Below are positions 14,149 through 22,283 of a stretch of 33,209 nt of DNA, piece by piece. The notes under the pieces are model-generated. The model was not told the origin of the DNA and made no database searches. It saw nothing but the letters and a program-made list of their open reading frames with translations. This DNA is from Spirochaetota bacterium (GTDB taxonomy: Bacteria > Spirochaetota > UBA4802 > UBA5550): the NCBI GenBank assembly GCA_003246895.1, contig QKCL01000045.1:1-33209 (forward strand), given 5' to 3'. Within the stretch, counting starts at the first letter, position 1. Every line of letters begins with the position of its first letter. Made by a program: the position numbers and the translations under genes.

Positions 14149-15645
14149 ATGATGAAAAGCCCCATATTATACTCCATACTTTTTGTTCTCATAAATATTT
14201 CATTTCTCAATGCATCACCTCTGGATGACGCCATAAAAATCATAAACACCAAAGACGATGAAATCTCAATGACAATGAACCGGGAAGAGGATACCATTAT
14301 CTTCTCAAGACGGGTCCCCGGAGGAAAGGCCAGCCTTTATATATCCAGGTACAGTAACGGGAAGTGGACTACACCTGAAATAATAAAAGAACTGAGTGCC
14401 GAAGACAGTGATGACAGATCCCCATTTCTATCGAAGGACGGCAATTTTATCCTTTTTTCATCCGACAGGAGCGAGAGTCTTGAAGATGAAACCGGAAAAT
14501 CCAGATCATACGATATCTATTACTCTGAAAAAATTGACGGGAAATGGTCCGAACCTCTTCAGATATTCGGAGCAATAAATACCAAGGCCGATGAGTTCAA
14601 CCCCTATCTTTCTGCCGATGAAAAAACCTTAATTTTTACCAGAGGCAAAATCAACCTGCCCAACAGAAGCAAGGTAATAAAAGTAGAGAACAAGGATGAC
14701 TTCTGGCAGGATGCCGAAACATTCTATATTCCATTTAACGATACCAACAGAAACTACATGTACAGGGATTCAGTTACACCCGGGGCATTTTTTCTTTCAG
14801 CCTTTGACAGCTCCGGCACAGGGAAAAGGGATATTGTTATGGTCAGGGGAACCACAAAGGAAAACATGGAGATAATAAACCCCGGGAAAAGCATAAACAC
14901 AACGGGCGATGAGATATCAATATGGGAAACAAAAAACAGGGAACTTATCGTTTCAAGCAACTTCAACGGAATTTCCGGCAGCTATGACTTCAGGATAATA
15001 AAAACTGAACCTGTGCTTTCGGAAAAAGATGAAAGGGAACTGGTTATCACAATAAAAAACATTAACGATTTCTCATCACCTCCCCGTCTCAAGGCCCTGC
15101 TTTTTGATACACCGGAAAGAACAGCCGCCCCTGTAAAAAGCGGAATCCTCTACCCGGATAAATCAGGGACAGTAAGGGTTGCACCTGACAATAACATAAA
15201 GCGCATACTGATAATTCCGGCAGACGACAATACGGAAGAATTCATTGCAGAATATATCTTCGGTTCCAAAAAAAAGATAAGCGGTTCAATTGTCCTGAAA
15301 AGCCGCAAGGGGGATGAGCCTTTCAGAGTGAAGCCGGTATTCTTCAGATACAACTCATCTGAAATACAGGTACACTATATACCATATCTTTACAGGCTGG
15401 TTGAGGAGCTGCGTCAATCTCCTGAAAAAAAAATTCTGCTCAGAGGCTATGCAGACGGTACAGGCAATAGAGGAGCAAATCTCCGCATGGGTATGAAAAG
15501 GGCCGAAAGAATCAAAAAGTACCTGACCTCAATGGGAATAGATTCAAAACGCATCATAGTGGAAAAAACAGGGGATCACAGAAGGAGCAGTTCAAAAAGC
15601 ACGGACCAGAATTCAAGGCGTGTAAATTTTAAATTCGGCGAGTAA
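14149..15645 (+). CDS. Outer-membrane PD40-repeat/OmpA-family protein
   Basis: 498 residues. A signal peptide ends near residue 22 (ISFLNASP). Residues about 30-300 contain WD40-like PD40 repeats (DRSPFLSKDGNFILFSSDRS, then DEFNPYLSADEKTLIFTRGK), as in the TolB propeller. Residues about 385-498 form an OmpA domain with FFRYNSSEI, LRGYADGTGNRGANLRMGMK and RRVNF; the Asp and Arg that bind diaminopimelate in peptidoglycan are in place. Such proteins tie the outer membrane to the cell wall and sense or bind proteins through the propeller. A GAGG ribosome binding site is about ten bases before the first of two adjacent ATGs. It is a single-gene unit; no partner is evident. Confidence 0.85.
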   Translation: MMKSPILYSILFVLINISFLNASPLDDAIKIINTKDDEISMTMNREEDTIIFSRRVPGGKASLYISRYSNGKWTTPEIIKELSAEDSDDRSPFLSKDGNFILFSSDRSESLEDETGKSRSYDIYYSEKIDGKWSEPLQIFGAINTKADEFNPYLSADEKTLIFTRGKINLPNRSKVIKVENKDDFWQDAETFYIPFNDTNRNYMYRDSVTPGAFFLSAFDSSGTGKRDIVMVRGTTKENMEIINPGKSINTTGDEISIWETKNRELIVSSNFNGISGSYDFRIIKTEPVLSEKDERELVITIKNINDFSSPPRLKALLFDTPERTAAPVKSGILYPDKSGTVRVAPDNNIKRILIIPADDNTEEFIAEYIFGSKKKISGSIVLKSRKGDEPFRVKPVFFRYNSSEIQVHYIPYLYRLVEELRQSPEKKILLRGYADGTGNRGANLRMGMKRAERIKKYLTSMGIDSKRIIVEKTGDHRRSSSKSTDQNSRRVNFKFGE

Positions 15646-15833
15646 AGCCCCGCTTTGTTCGAGGCACTGAGAAATAAGGAAAACCACCCGTTCGCTTTGC
15701 TCACTGGATAGACACAGACTGGAGAGAAAATGGACACGGATTATTCTGGAAATCAGCGGAATTACACCTTTCTTACAAGAAAATTATTGCGCTGAAAAAA
15801 GTGATCTCCCCAGACCGGAAGACTAAAAATGAA

Positions 15834-15913
15834 TTTTTTTTCACTTTTTCTGCATTTTTTTGAACTTTTTTTTACCGAACAAGACTGGCCAGGACTGGCC
15901 AGGACCGAACAAG
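15834..15913. repeat. Phased T-tracts followed by 10-bp A-B-B-A repeats
   Basis: Four T-runs (15834-15841, 15845-15849, 15855-15861, 15866-15873) have centres 9.5-11.5 bp apart, the spacing that causes intrinsic DNA bending. Directly after come four 10-bp units: ACCGAACAAG, ACTGGCCAGG, ACTGGCCAGG, ACCGAACAAG (15874-15913). All copies are exact and each unit is one helical turn. Confidence 0.85.
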
Positions 15914-16053
15914 TCCCTGACAACACCAAAGGCCGGTTTCGCAGTTTTGGCATAAAACATGCTTTAAGAAATACCATAAAATTTACTGAAAAAATACAGT
16001 TTTCTTCTGCAGCAATGAGCGGGAAGATCCGGTGCATACCGGAGGAAAATTCA

Positions 16054-16083
16054 TAAAAAATCCCGGACAGATGTCCGGGATTT
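16054..16083 (-). terminator. Rho-independent terminator of ahcY
   Basis: AAATCCCGGACA (16058-16069) and TGTCCGGGATTT (16072-16083) form a perfect 12-bp inverted repeat. On the minus strand the hairpin is followed by a run of six T, 24 bp after the ahcY stop codon. Confidence 0.88.
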
Positions 16084-16106
16084 CAACTTCATATATAAAA
16101 CCTTTT

Positions 16107-17537
16107 CTAGTATCTGTAATGCTCAGGTTTAAATGGACCCTCTTTGGAAACACCGATGTATTTTGCCTGTTCATCAGTGAGAGTTGTGAGTTTTACTCCA
16201 AGTTTTTCAAGGTGAAGCCTTGCAACCTCTTCATCAAGAACTTTCGGCAATGTAAAAACTGAAGGTTCATGTTTATTTGATGCAAGCTCTATCTGGGCAA
16301 GGGCCTGGTTTGTGAAACTGTTGCTCATTACAAAGCTTGGGTGGCCTGTTGCGCAGCCGAGGTTAACAAGCCTTCCTTCGGCAAGAATTATCACAGACCT
16401 TCCGGACTCCAGTGTCCATCTATCCACCTGGGGCTTGATTGTATCCTTTTTACACTTGCTGTTGCTTTCGAGGTAGTGCATTGCAATTTCGCTGTCAAAG
16501 TGTCCGATGTTGCACACTATGGCGCCGTCCTTCATCTTTTCCATGTGGGCACCTGTTATTACATCCATGTTGCCTGTTGCTGTAACAAAGATATCTCCTT
16601 CAGATGCTCCCCTCTCCATTGTAACAACCTCATAGCCTTCCATTGATGCCTGGAGTGCACAGATCGGGTCGATCTCGGTAACAAGAACCCTTGCACCGAA
16701 ATTTTTCATGGACTGGGCGCAGCCCTTGCCCACATCTCCGTAACCTGCAACCACCACAACCTTTCCTGCAACCATTACATCTGTGGCACGCTTGATTCCG
16801 TCTGCAAGTGATTCACGGCATCCGTAGAGGTTATCAAACTTGGATTTTGTAACAGAGTCGTTTACATTTATCGCAGGGAAGAGAAGCTCTCCTGCCTCGA
16901 ACATCTGATAGAGTCTGTGAACACCTGTTGTTGTCTCTTCTGAACATCCCCTGAAGTGCTTGATGTCCTCGTTCCATCTTTTCGGTGAACGGGCAACAGA
17001 CGCCGCAACCCTGTCCATTATTATCTGCATTTCTTTATGTGAATGCTTCTCGTTCAGTATTGAAGGGTCATTCTCTGCCCAGTAGCATTTATGCATGAAC
17101 AGGGTAGCATCCCCTCCGTCATCAACGAGAAGATCGGGTCCTGTACCGTCAGGCCATGTGAGAGCCATTTCTGTACACCACCAGTAATCCTCAAGTGTTT
17201 CACCCTTCCATGCAAATACAGCGGTTTTCCCGGCCTTTGCGATTGCTGCGGCAGCGTGGTCCTGTGTTGAGAAGATATTGCATGAAGCCCATCTCACATC
17301 TGCTCCAAGTTCCTCAAGGGTTTCAATGAGAACCGCAGTCTGTATTGTCATGTGAAGACTTCCCGAAACTTTCAGTCCCTTAAGGGGCTGCTGGGGGCCG
17401 TATTTCCTTCTCACTGCCATTAGCCCGGGCATTTCGCTTTCAGCTATATCAAGCTCCTTCCTGCCCCACTCGGCAAGAGAAATGTCTGCTATCTTGTATG
17501 GCAGGCTCAGATCAAGTTCCTGTACATTCGTACTCAT
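16107..17537 (-). CDS. ahcY: Adenosylhomocysteinase (SAH hydrolase)
   Basis: 476 residues, the size of the long bacterial form. It reversibly splits S-adenosylhomocysteine to adenosine and homocysteine with tightly bound NAD, removing the inhibitor left by methyltransferases. Visible hallmarks: [17 protein letters not shown] with the adenine-site His62, [15 protein letters not shown], the substrate loop [18 protein letters not shown], the NAD-binding [37 protein letters not shown], and the C-terminal KPEHYRY whose Lys/Tyr reach into the partner's NAD site. GGAGG lies six bases before the ATG. It is 25 bp downstream of a SahR-like regulator gene, the same arrangement as in SAM-cycle operons of Proteobacteria. 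Confidence 0.97.
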   Translation of the reverse strand: MSTNVQELDLSLPYKIADISLAEWGRKELDIAESEMPGLMAVRRKYGPQQPLKGLKVSGSLHMTIQTAVLIETLEELGADVRWASCNIFSTQDHAAAAIAKAGKTAVFAWKGETLEDYWWCTEMALTWPDGTGPDLLVDDGGDATLFMHKCYWAENDPSILNEKHSHKEMQIIMDRVAASVARSPKRWNEDIKHFRGCSEETTTGVHRLYQMFEAGELLFPAINVNDSVTKSKFDNLYGCRESLADGIKRATDVMVAGKVVVVAGYGDVGKGCAQSMKNFGARVLVTEIDPICALQASMEGYEVVTMERGASEGDIFVTATGNMDVITGAHMEKMKDGAIVCNIGHFDSEIAMHYLESNSKCKKDTIKPQVDRWTLESGRSVIILAEGRLVNLGCATGHPSFVMSNSFTNQALAQIELASNKHEPSVFTLPKVLDEEVARLHLEKLGVKLTTLTDEQAKYIGVSKEGPFKPEHYRY

Positions 17538-17562
17538 AGTATCCTCCGTAATTGTTAATTAA

Positions 17563-18477
17563 TTATATTTTAATGGAGGAGTATATGCCTATGCAGAACC
17601 CCTCCTTTATTTTAAAACTTTCCCTTTCAATACTGCCGAAACCGTGCTTCACAAGCAGACGGTTTATCATCTCTTCGGAGAAACCGAGCCACCTGTGTCC
17701 GAATCTCTCCCTGAAGGACTCATCACCGTGACTGTCGAATTCTGCGATAATCAGCTTCCCCCCGGAACGGACAATGCGAGAGGCCTCTCCAACGGCATCA
17801 CCGGGCCTGTCAAGAAAATGAAGGACCATATTTATCACTGCACAGTCAACCTCTCCGTCACGGACCGGAACTGATGAGAGTTCACCGGGCCTCAGGTCAA
17901 AACTCCCTCCGCTTATTTTAGAAAGCCTTTCCTCTGCAAGATCGAGCATCCTGGATGAGCGGTCCACTCCGATGACCTTTCTGTCACCCTTCATGACAAC
18001 TGAAAGGAGCTCACCGTCACCGCAACCAAGGTCGGCAATTTTGCTGCATGAATCAACTTTTCCGGCCACTGCTGATGACAGGTCAAAATCTCCCATGAGC
18101 TCCTCCCTTATTTCAGGCCACTGGGCTGCCATTGTATCGAAGAACTCCCGCCCCTCCCTGTCTCTCTGCTCAGTATAGAGCCGCAGCTGCGCCAGATCCC
18201 TGAGAAACTGATCTTCCGACTGAACTTCCGGAACAAGAAGCTCCCTGAACTTCACTGTGAAATCACTGTCACTGTGCCTGTAGAAAACCCAGAGGCCGTC
18301 TTTTCTGCATGAAAGAAGCCCCGAATCCGTGAGAATCCTTAGATGCCTGGACACACGGGACTGCCCCATGCCCAGAACCGACTGTATCTCATGGACATTG
18401 AGTTCATTTTCAGAGAGGAGATTGAAAATCCTCAACCTGCTCTCATCTGCCAGGGATTTCAAAATATTGATCATCAT
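17563..18477 (-). CDS. ArsR-family regulator fused to a SAM-methyltransferase-fold domain (SahR-like)
   Basis: 304 residues. Residues about 1-80 are an ArsR winged helix (LADESRLRIFNLL; recognition helix MGQSRVSRHLRILTDSGLL). Residues about 105-270 have a class I methyltransferase fold with motif I IADLGCGDGELL (147-158), VIGVDRSSRMLDLA and VINMVLHFLDRPGDAV. The same architecture is found in SahR, which represses SAM-cycle genes and lets go of DNA when S-adenosylhomocysteine rises. The gene directly precedes ahcY, which fits that role. Two adjacent ATGs begin the frame and no ribosome binding site precedes them; the promoter position suggests a leaderless mRNA. An alternative is a true methyltransferase with a regulatory domain. 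Confidence 0.85.
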   Translation of the reverse strand: MMINILKSLADESRLRIFNLLSENELNVHEIQSVLGMGQSRVSRHLRILTDSGLLSCRKDGLWVFYRHSDSDFTVKFRELLVPEVQSEDQFLRDLAQLRLYTEQRDREGREFFDTMAAQWPEIREELMGDFDLSSAVAGKVDSCSKIADLGCGDGELLSVVMKGDRKVIGVDRSSRMLDLAEERLSKISGGSFDLRPGELSSVPVRDGEVDCAVINMVLHFLDRPGDAVGEASRIVRSGGKLIIAEFDSHGDESFRERFGHRWLGFSEEMINRLLVKHGFGSIERESFKIKEGFCIGIYSSIKI

Positions 18478-18478
18478 A

Positions 18479-18515
18479 CTATATCAATATATCTTTATAT
18501 AGTCATATAAGTCAA
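18479..18515 (-). promoter_or_regulatory. Promoter overlapping a 24-bp palindrome, likely autoregulatory operator
   Basis: CTATAT (18479-18484) and ATATAG (18497-18502) are the outer arms of a 24-bp palindrome matching at ten of twelve base pairs. On the minus strand TTGACT (18515-18510) is a near-consensus -35, with TATATT (18491-18486) as -10 inside the palindrome, 18 bp away. The transcript would start within a few bases of the ATG, explaining the missing ribosome binding site. A regulator bound here would block the -10 box. Confidence 0.6.
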
Positions 18516-18562
18516 GAAAAATGATAAATTAATACTCATATTCAGGCAAAATTACCATTTTT

Positions 18563-18591
18563 TTGACCGCGACCGGCTACAGAGATAAATT
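18563..18591 (+). promoter_or_regulatory. Sigma-70-type promoter of pgk
   Basis: TTGACC (18563-18568), a 17-bp spacer, then TAAATT (18586-18591). It lies 40 bp before the chosen start codon and inside the longer open frame, which supports the start at 18632. Confidence 0.65.
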
Positions 18592-18631
18592 ATTCTCCAT
18601 AAACCCCTTAAAAAAGATGAAGGAGATTATC

Positions 18632-19945
18632 ATGACTGACCTGAACATAATGGACCTGCCCCTCATACAGAACGCCGAACTGAAAGACAAGGTCGTGCTA
18701 GTGCGGGTTGACCACAATGTTGTAAAAAAAGGAATCATACACGACCCCTACAGGATTGACGCAACAATCGGAACCCTTTACCACATAGTGGCCCGGGGCG
18801 GAAAAATAATCCTCATGACACATGTGGGCCGGCCCAGGGACAAAAAAGCCGGAACCATCACCACAGGTGAGGACACATCTGTTCAGCCCATAGTGGATTA
18901 TCTCCAGCAGAAACTTCACATAGAGTTTAAAATCCCAGATTTTTCCAGGGGGGAGAAGGGAGGCTACCGGGGAGTTGAGACATCCATCAATCACATGATA
19001 CGCGAACTCAGGGAGAACAGAATCGACGGCATATACCTGCCGAACACAAGATGGTTCCACGGAGAGGAATCAAAGGAGAGCGACGCGGATGATTTTGCAA
19101 ACCAGCTGGCGGGCCTTGCGGACATATTCGTAAACGACGCATTCGGCTCATGGCAGCCTCACGCCTCAACAGTGAGAGTAACAAAGTTCATGCCTTCATA
19201 TGCCGGCTTTCTAATGCAGAAGGAGATAGGAAACCTGGACAGGATATACTCTCCCCTTTCACCATTCATCGCCGTTGTGGCAGGCTCCAAGTTCGACACA
19301 AAGATAGACTCACTCTACTCACTCATTGAAAAGACCGACCACCTTGTTCTGGGCGGGGTCATATACAACGCCTATCTCTGTGCGAAATACGGAGTTACCA
19401 TAAAGGGCATTGAAGATGATGACCTTGAACACGCGAAAAAATTTGTACGGTACGCGGAAAAATTTCCGGGCAAACTTGTTGAACTGCCCTGGATCATTGA
19501 ATCTGACCTGCCTGACAACCGTGAACAGGGAAAATACAGAACTGTTGATGTGAGAAGCCTTAAAAATGGAGACACCCTCAACTATGTACTGGATATTGCC
19601 CAGGAAAGCTTCACAGACAAAAAGGTAGCTGAAACCTTTGAATCTGCGAAAACAATTTTCGTAAACGCCGTAATGGGTTTCACGCCGCACTTTAATGAAG
19701 GCACAATTGCCCTTGACCAGCTCATTGACGAGAACAGGGATGCGGTAAAGCTTTATGGAGGAGGAGACACCATGCAGGAACTCAAGCGCCTGCTCCCGGG
19801 ACTCTACATAGTGGCACTTGACTCTCCAAAGTACTATATCTTCACCGGAGGGGGTGCAGTTCTCAAGGCAATTGAAGGGGGAACAGTTCTGGGCCTGGAA
19901 CCCATCAGGTCACTCATTGAAAACAGAAAAAAATTTAATACTTGA
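18632..19945 (+). CDS. pgk: Divergent phosphoglycerate kinase
   Basis: 437 residues from the ATG at 18632, which has AAGGAG seven bases upstream; usual PGKs have 390-400. PGK transfers phosphate between 1,3-bisphosphoglycerate and ADP in glycolysis. Family motifs are clear: VLVRVDHNVV (Arg25, Asp27, Asn29), Arg41, THVGRPR (His64, Arg67), ADIFVNDAFG, AVVAGSKFDTKI, LYGGGDTMQEL and FTGGGAVLKAIEGG. Several are unusual: HNV instead of FNV, and FGSWQPHAST where the common form is FGTAHRAHAST, so the arginine that normally contacts 3-phosphoglycerate is missing, and NAVMGFTPHF where NGPMGVFE is usual. It may be a paralogue or a lineage-specific form with altered substrate contacts. The neighbouring YqeY gene lies about 55 bp downstream. 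Confidence 0.82.
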   Translation: MTDLNIMDLPLIQNAELKDKVVLVRVDHNVVKKGIIHDPYRIDATIGTLYHIVARGGKIILMTHVGRPRDKKAGTITTGEDTSVQPIVDYLQQKLHIEFKIPDFSRGEKGGYRGVETSINHMIRELRENRIDGIYLPNTRWFHGEESKESDADDFANQLAGLADIFVNDAFGSWQPHASTVRVTKFMPSYAGFLMQKEIGNLDRIYSPLSPFIAVVAGSKFDTKIDSLYSLIEKTDHLVLGGVIYNAYLCAKYGVTIKGIEDDDLEHAKKFVRYAEKFPGKLVELPWIIESDLPDNREQGKYRTVDVRSLKNGDTLNYVLDIAQESFTDKKVAETFESAKTIFVNAVMGFTPHFNEGTIALDQLIDENRDAVKLYGGGDTMQELKRLLPGLYIVALDSPKYYIFTGGGAVLKAIEGGTVLGLEPIRSLIENRKKFNT

Positions 19946-20000
19946 AATCTTTTGAGCCGGCTGAGTCAATAAGACAAAAAGAGAGATGGAGATAGACAAT

Positions 20001-20447
20001 ATGGGTTTTCTCGAAGAGATAAACAGTGCAATGAAAGAGGCCATGAAGTCCGGAGACAAGGTCACCTCCGGCACTCTGAAGATGCTTAAAACAGATATAA
20101 CATATGAAAAGACAAAAACCGGGGCTGACCTTACAGAGGAACAGATTCTCGAAGTGGTAATGCGCGCAGCGAAAAAGAGAAAGGAAGCCATCAGCGAATA
20201 CGAAAGGGCCGGAAGACAGGAACTCGCTGACGCCGAAAAGGCCGAGCTTGAAGTAATCTCCGGCTATCTTCCGGAACAGATGGGTGAGGATGCAATCTCA
20301 AAGGCAGTGGAGGAGATAATCGCCGGTTTCGGAGAAATAACACAGAAGGATTTCGGAAGGGTCATGGGAATGGCCATGCAGGAGCTGAAGGGAAAGGCAG
20401 ACGGAGCGGTGGTGAGAAAGATTCTCCAGAGCAAGCTGAAGGCATAA
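20001..20447 (+). CDS. yqeY: GatB/YqeY-domain protein
   Basis: 148 residues from the ATG at 20001; GFLEEINSAMKEAMKSGDK matches the family start, and this length is typical. An in-frame ATG at 19986 is possible. The all-helical protein contains LKMLKTDITYEKTKTG, VVMRAAKKRKEAISEY and GYLPEQM, the YqeY signature, and a C-terminal DFGRVMGMAMQELKGKADG related to the tRNA-binding tail of GatB. Its exact role is unknown; a link to tRNA-dependent amidation is assumed from the shared domain. It probably shares the pgk transcript. Confidence 0.9.
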   Translation: MGFLEEINSAMKEAMKSGDKVTSGTLKMLKTDITYEKTKTGADLTEEQILEVVMRAAKKRKEAISEYERAGRQELADAEKAELEVISGYLPEQMGEDAISKAVEEIIAGFGEITQKDFGRVMGMAMQELKGKADGAVVRKILQSKLKA

Positions 20448-20524
20448 TTTTTTCTCTTCTGCCGTTTGTACTGCCCCCGGTTTTTAAAAATCGATCCCGG
20501 TGAAGTCAAAAATATAATATTTTT

Positions 20525-20580
20525 AAAAAAATTGTAAAACAAATTTTTTTTATTGACTTCGTCAGACGGTGATTTACTAT
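20525..20580 (+). promoter_or_regulatory. 5S rRNA promoter with A/T-rich upstream element
   Basis: TTGACT (20553-20558), 16 bp, then TACTAT (20575-20580). Directly upstream, AAAAAAATTGT and ACAAATTTTTTT (20525-20550) form an imperfect inverted repeat that extends into a T8 tract. Upstream A/T elements of this type raise stable-RNA promoter strength by contact with the RNA polymerase alpha subunit. Confidence 0.6.
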
Positions 20581-20610
20581 GACATTAACTTAACGGAAAA
20601 GAAATTTTTT

Positions 20611-20728
20611 TCCTGGTGATTATAGAAAGAGAGCAATACCTGTTCCCATTCCGAACACAGAAGTCAAGTCTCTTATCGCTAATGGTACTGCATGGGTAGC
20701 TGTGTGGGAGAGTAAGACGTTGCCAGGT
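20611..20728 (+). rRNA. rrf: 5S ribosomal RNA, isolated
   Basis: About 116-118 nt. The ends pair (CCTGGTG with the 3' GCCAGG) and the body carries the conserved CCTGTTCCCATTCCGAACAC, AGTCAAG, TGGTACTGCATGGG and GTGTGGGAGAGTA. It stands alone: no 16S or 23S is nearby; its neighbours are yqeY upstream and lysA (minus) downstream. Dispersed rRNA genes are known in Leptospira among others. A terminator follows within 10 bp. Confidence 0.95.
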
Positions 20729-20735
20729 TAAATAT

Positions 20736-20768
20736 AAAAAAACGAGATACTTTGTATCTCGTTTTTTT
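20736..20768 (+). terminator. Rho-independent terminator of 5S rRNA
   Basis: AAAAAAACGAGATAC (20736-20750) and its exact reverse complement (20754-20768) enclose a 3-base loop and end in a run of seven T. The symmetrical A and T runs allow function in both directions. Confidence 0.92.
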
Positions 20769-20843
20769 ATGTCCATTTTTATGAATTCCATAGTAATCAA
20801 CTCTCACCAACCTTCATTTTACAGCTTTCAATGTTTTATATAA

Positions 20844-20993
20844 TCAGCATATCTCCCTGATGCTTTTTCCTGTATTATGAAACTCAATGAGAGAATCAAG
20901 ACTGGTTTGCTCCATGCTACGCACTGCCTCTTCTGTATAAAATGCAACATACTGTGTCATTATAACATTTGGGAACTGACGCAGGTAAGCCAT
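20844..20993 (-). pseudogene. C-terminal remnant of D-lactate dehydrogenase
   Basis: A 49-codon frame on the minus strand ends the sequence RQFPNVIMTQYVAFYTEEAV and continues SMEQTSLDSLIEFHNTGKS. This is the end of NAD-dependent D-2-hydroxyacid dehydrogenases of the D-lactate type (compare FPNVL.TPH.AFYTEEAL..I..TTL.N...F). The usual catalytic histidine in TPH is replaced (TQYVAF). The frame starts right after the lysA terminator, and nothing upstream encodes the rest of the protein, so it is a decayed fragment. A real small gene is unlikely: there is no ribosome binding site. Confidence 0.7.
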
Positions 20994-21019
20994 AAAAACA
21001 AGGGACCCGGACAGGTCCC
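20991..21019 (-). terminator. Rho-independent terminator of lysA
   Basis: On the minus strand GGGACC (21019-21014) pairs with GGTCCC (21007-21002) around a 6-base loop and is followed by TTGTTTTTA. It lies about 30 bp after the lysA stop codon and abuts the dehydrogenase remnant. Confidence 0.75.
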
Positions 21020-21047
21020 ACAAAGTTTACTTATTTTATTTAAAAAA

Positions 21048-22283
21048 CTAGAAATCAAGTGTCGCAAAGTAATCGTCCAGAGTCTCGGCCCTTCTGATCA
21101 TCTCAACAGACCCGTCCTCCCTGAGAAGTAGTTCAGCAGACCTGAGCTTACCGTTATAATTAAATCCCATTGCATGTCCATGGGCTCCGGCATCGTGTAT
21201 AACAACGAGGTCTCCCATTTCAATTTCAGGAAGCATTCTGTTTATTGCAAACTTGTCGTTGTTTTCACAGAGAGAGCCTGTCACATCGTATTCATGTGTA
21301 AGAGGAGAGTTCTCCTTTCCAAGAACTGTTATGTGGTGGTATGCGCCATAGAGTGCAGGCCGCATGAGGTTTGCCATACATGAATCAAGTCCGATGTAAC
21401 TCTTATAGATCTCCTTCCTGTGAATTGCCGTGGAAACCAGATACCCGTATGGTCCTGTTATGAGCCTTCCGCTTTCAAGACAGATTTTCAGAGACTTAAG
21501 ACCCCTCTTTACGATCTTCTCCTCATATGCCTCCCCTATCTTTGAACCGATATAATCAAGATCAAGGGGCTTGTCCTCGGGCCTGTATGGGATTCCGAGT
21601 CCTCCGCCTAGGTTTACAAATTCAAGGTCAATGCCGAGTTTTTCAGTTATTTCTGCAGCGAGGTCAAAGAGCAGTTCCGCAGTATCAACAAAATAATCCG
21701 GATTGAGTTCATTCGATGCAATCATGGTGTGCAGCCCGAAACGCTTCCCCCCCCTTTCCTTAGCCATTTTATATGCATCAAAAAGCTGATCCCTTGTTAG
21801 CCCATACTTGGCTTCTTCGGGAATTCCTATAATGGCATTTCCGCCCTTCAGCGGCCCGGGATTGTATCTAAATGAAAGAAGTTCAGGTAAACCTATACGG
21901 TCATGTATATAGTCGATATGGGTAATATCATCAAGGTTAAAAATAGCCCCCAGTTTTTTTGCATACTCATACTCGCTGATGGGAGTGTCATTTGATGTAA
22001 ACATTATGCTTTCACCGGTCACACCGGCCTTCTCGGAGAGAACAAGCTCCGCCACAGAACTGCAGTCCGCTCCAAAACCTTCCTCACTTAAAATACGAAG
22101 CAGTGAGGGATTCGGGGCAGCCTTGACCGCATAGTATTCCCTGAATTCCGGCGCCCATGAAAACGCCTTTATGAGCCTTCTGGCGTTTTCCCTCATACCC
22201 TTTTCATCATAAATATGAAATGGTGTGGGATACTTTTTTATAATCTCTTCTATTTTGGATTTATCAAAGGGCAATGTTTTCAT
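21048..22283 (-). CDS. lysA: Diaminopimelate decarboxylase-type PLP enzyme
   Basis: 411 residues from the ATG at 22283 (AAGGA about ten bases upstream); a longer frame to 22325 starts with TTG and has no ribosome binding site. It is a fold-III PLP decarboxylase that makes lysine from meso-diaminopimelate. Visible: YYAVKAAPNPSLLRIL with the PLP lysine Lys54, FVNLGGGLGIPY (phosphate loop, 222-233), CLESGRLITGPYGYL, LCENNDKFA (Cys339-Glu340) and DAGAHGHAMGFNYNG. The segment usually written HxHIGS reads HTMIASN here (185-191), so the PLP-stacking histidine is Met187; a known LysA-like subgroup has the same change. A related decarboxylase substrate (carboxynorspermidine, ornithine) cannot be excluded. 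A TTGACA lies at 22341-22336 upstream, a possible -35. Confidence 0.82.
   Translation of the reverse strand: MKTLPFDKSKIEEIIKKYPTPFHIYDEKGMRENARRLIKAFSWAPEFREYYAVKAAPNPSLLRILSEEGFGADCSSVAELVLSEKAGVTGESIMFTSNDTPISEYEYAKKLGAIFNLDDITHIDYIHDRIGLPELLSFRYNPGPLKGGNAIIGIPEEAKYGLTRDQLFDAYKMAKERGGKRFGLHTMIASNELNPDYFVDTAELLFDLAAEITEKLGIDLEFVNLGGGLGIPYRPEDKPLDLDYIGSKIGEAYEEKIVKRGLKSLKICLESGRLITGPYGYLVSTAIHRKEIYKSYIGLDSCMANLMRPALYGAYHHITVLGKENSPLTHEYDVTGSLCENNDKFAINRMLPEIEMGDLVVIHDAGAHGHAMGFNYNGKLRSAELLLREDGSVEMIRRAETLDDYFATLDF

Larger units (their letters stand above)
15646..16106. other. 461-bp gene-free stretch between convergent genes
   Basis: Neither strand has a convincing gene. A 75-codon plus-strand frame at 15829-16056 has a moderate GGAAG site but its first 17 codons are mostly T-runs and the next 13 are the repeat described separately, so I do not call it. 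15690-15760 contains the repetitive wording GACACAGACTGG and GGACACGGATT, similar to spreading intergenic repeats I have seen in other genomes. TCCGGT-GCAT-ACCGGA (16028-16043) is a small hairpin in front of the ahcY terminator. Confidence 0.5.

Noticed and set aside
15829-16056. 75-codon plus-strand open frame
   Set aside because: Its start is made of T-runs and the 10-bp repeats, and no recognisable protein motif appears; an overlapping minus frame is equally open. Kept as a non-coding stretch.
15646-16106. CRISPR-like repeat array
   Set aside because: The repeats are 10 bp long, directly adjacent and only four in number, with no spacers; not CRISPR.
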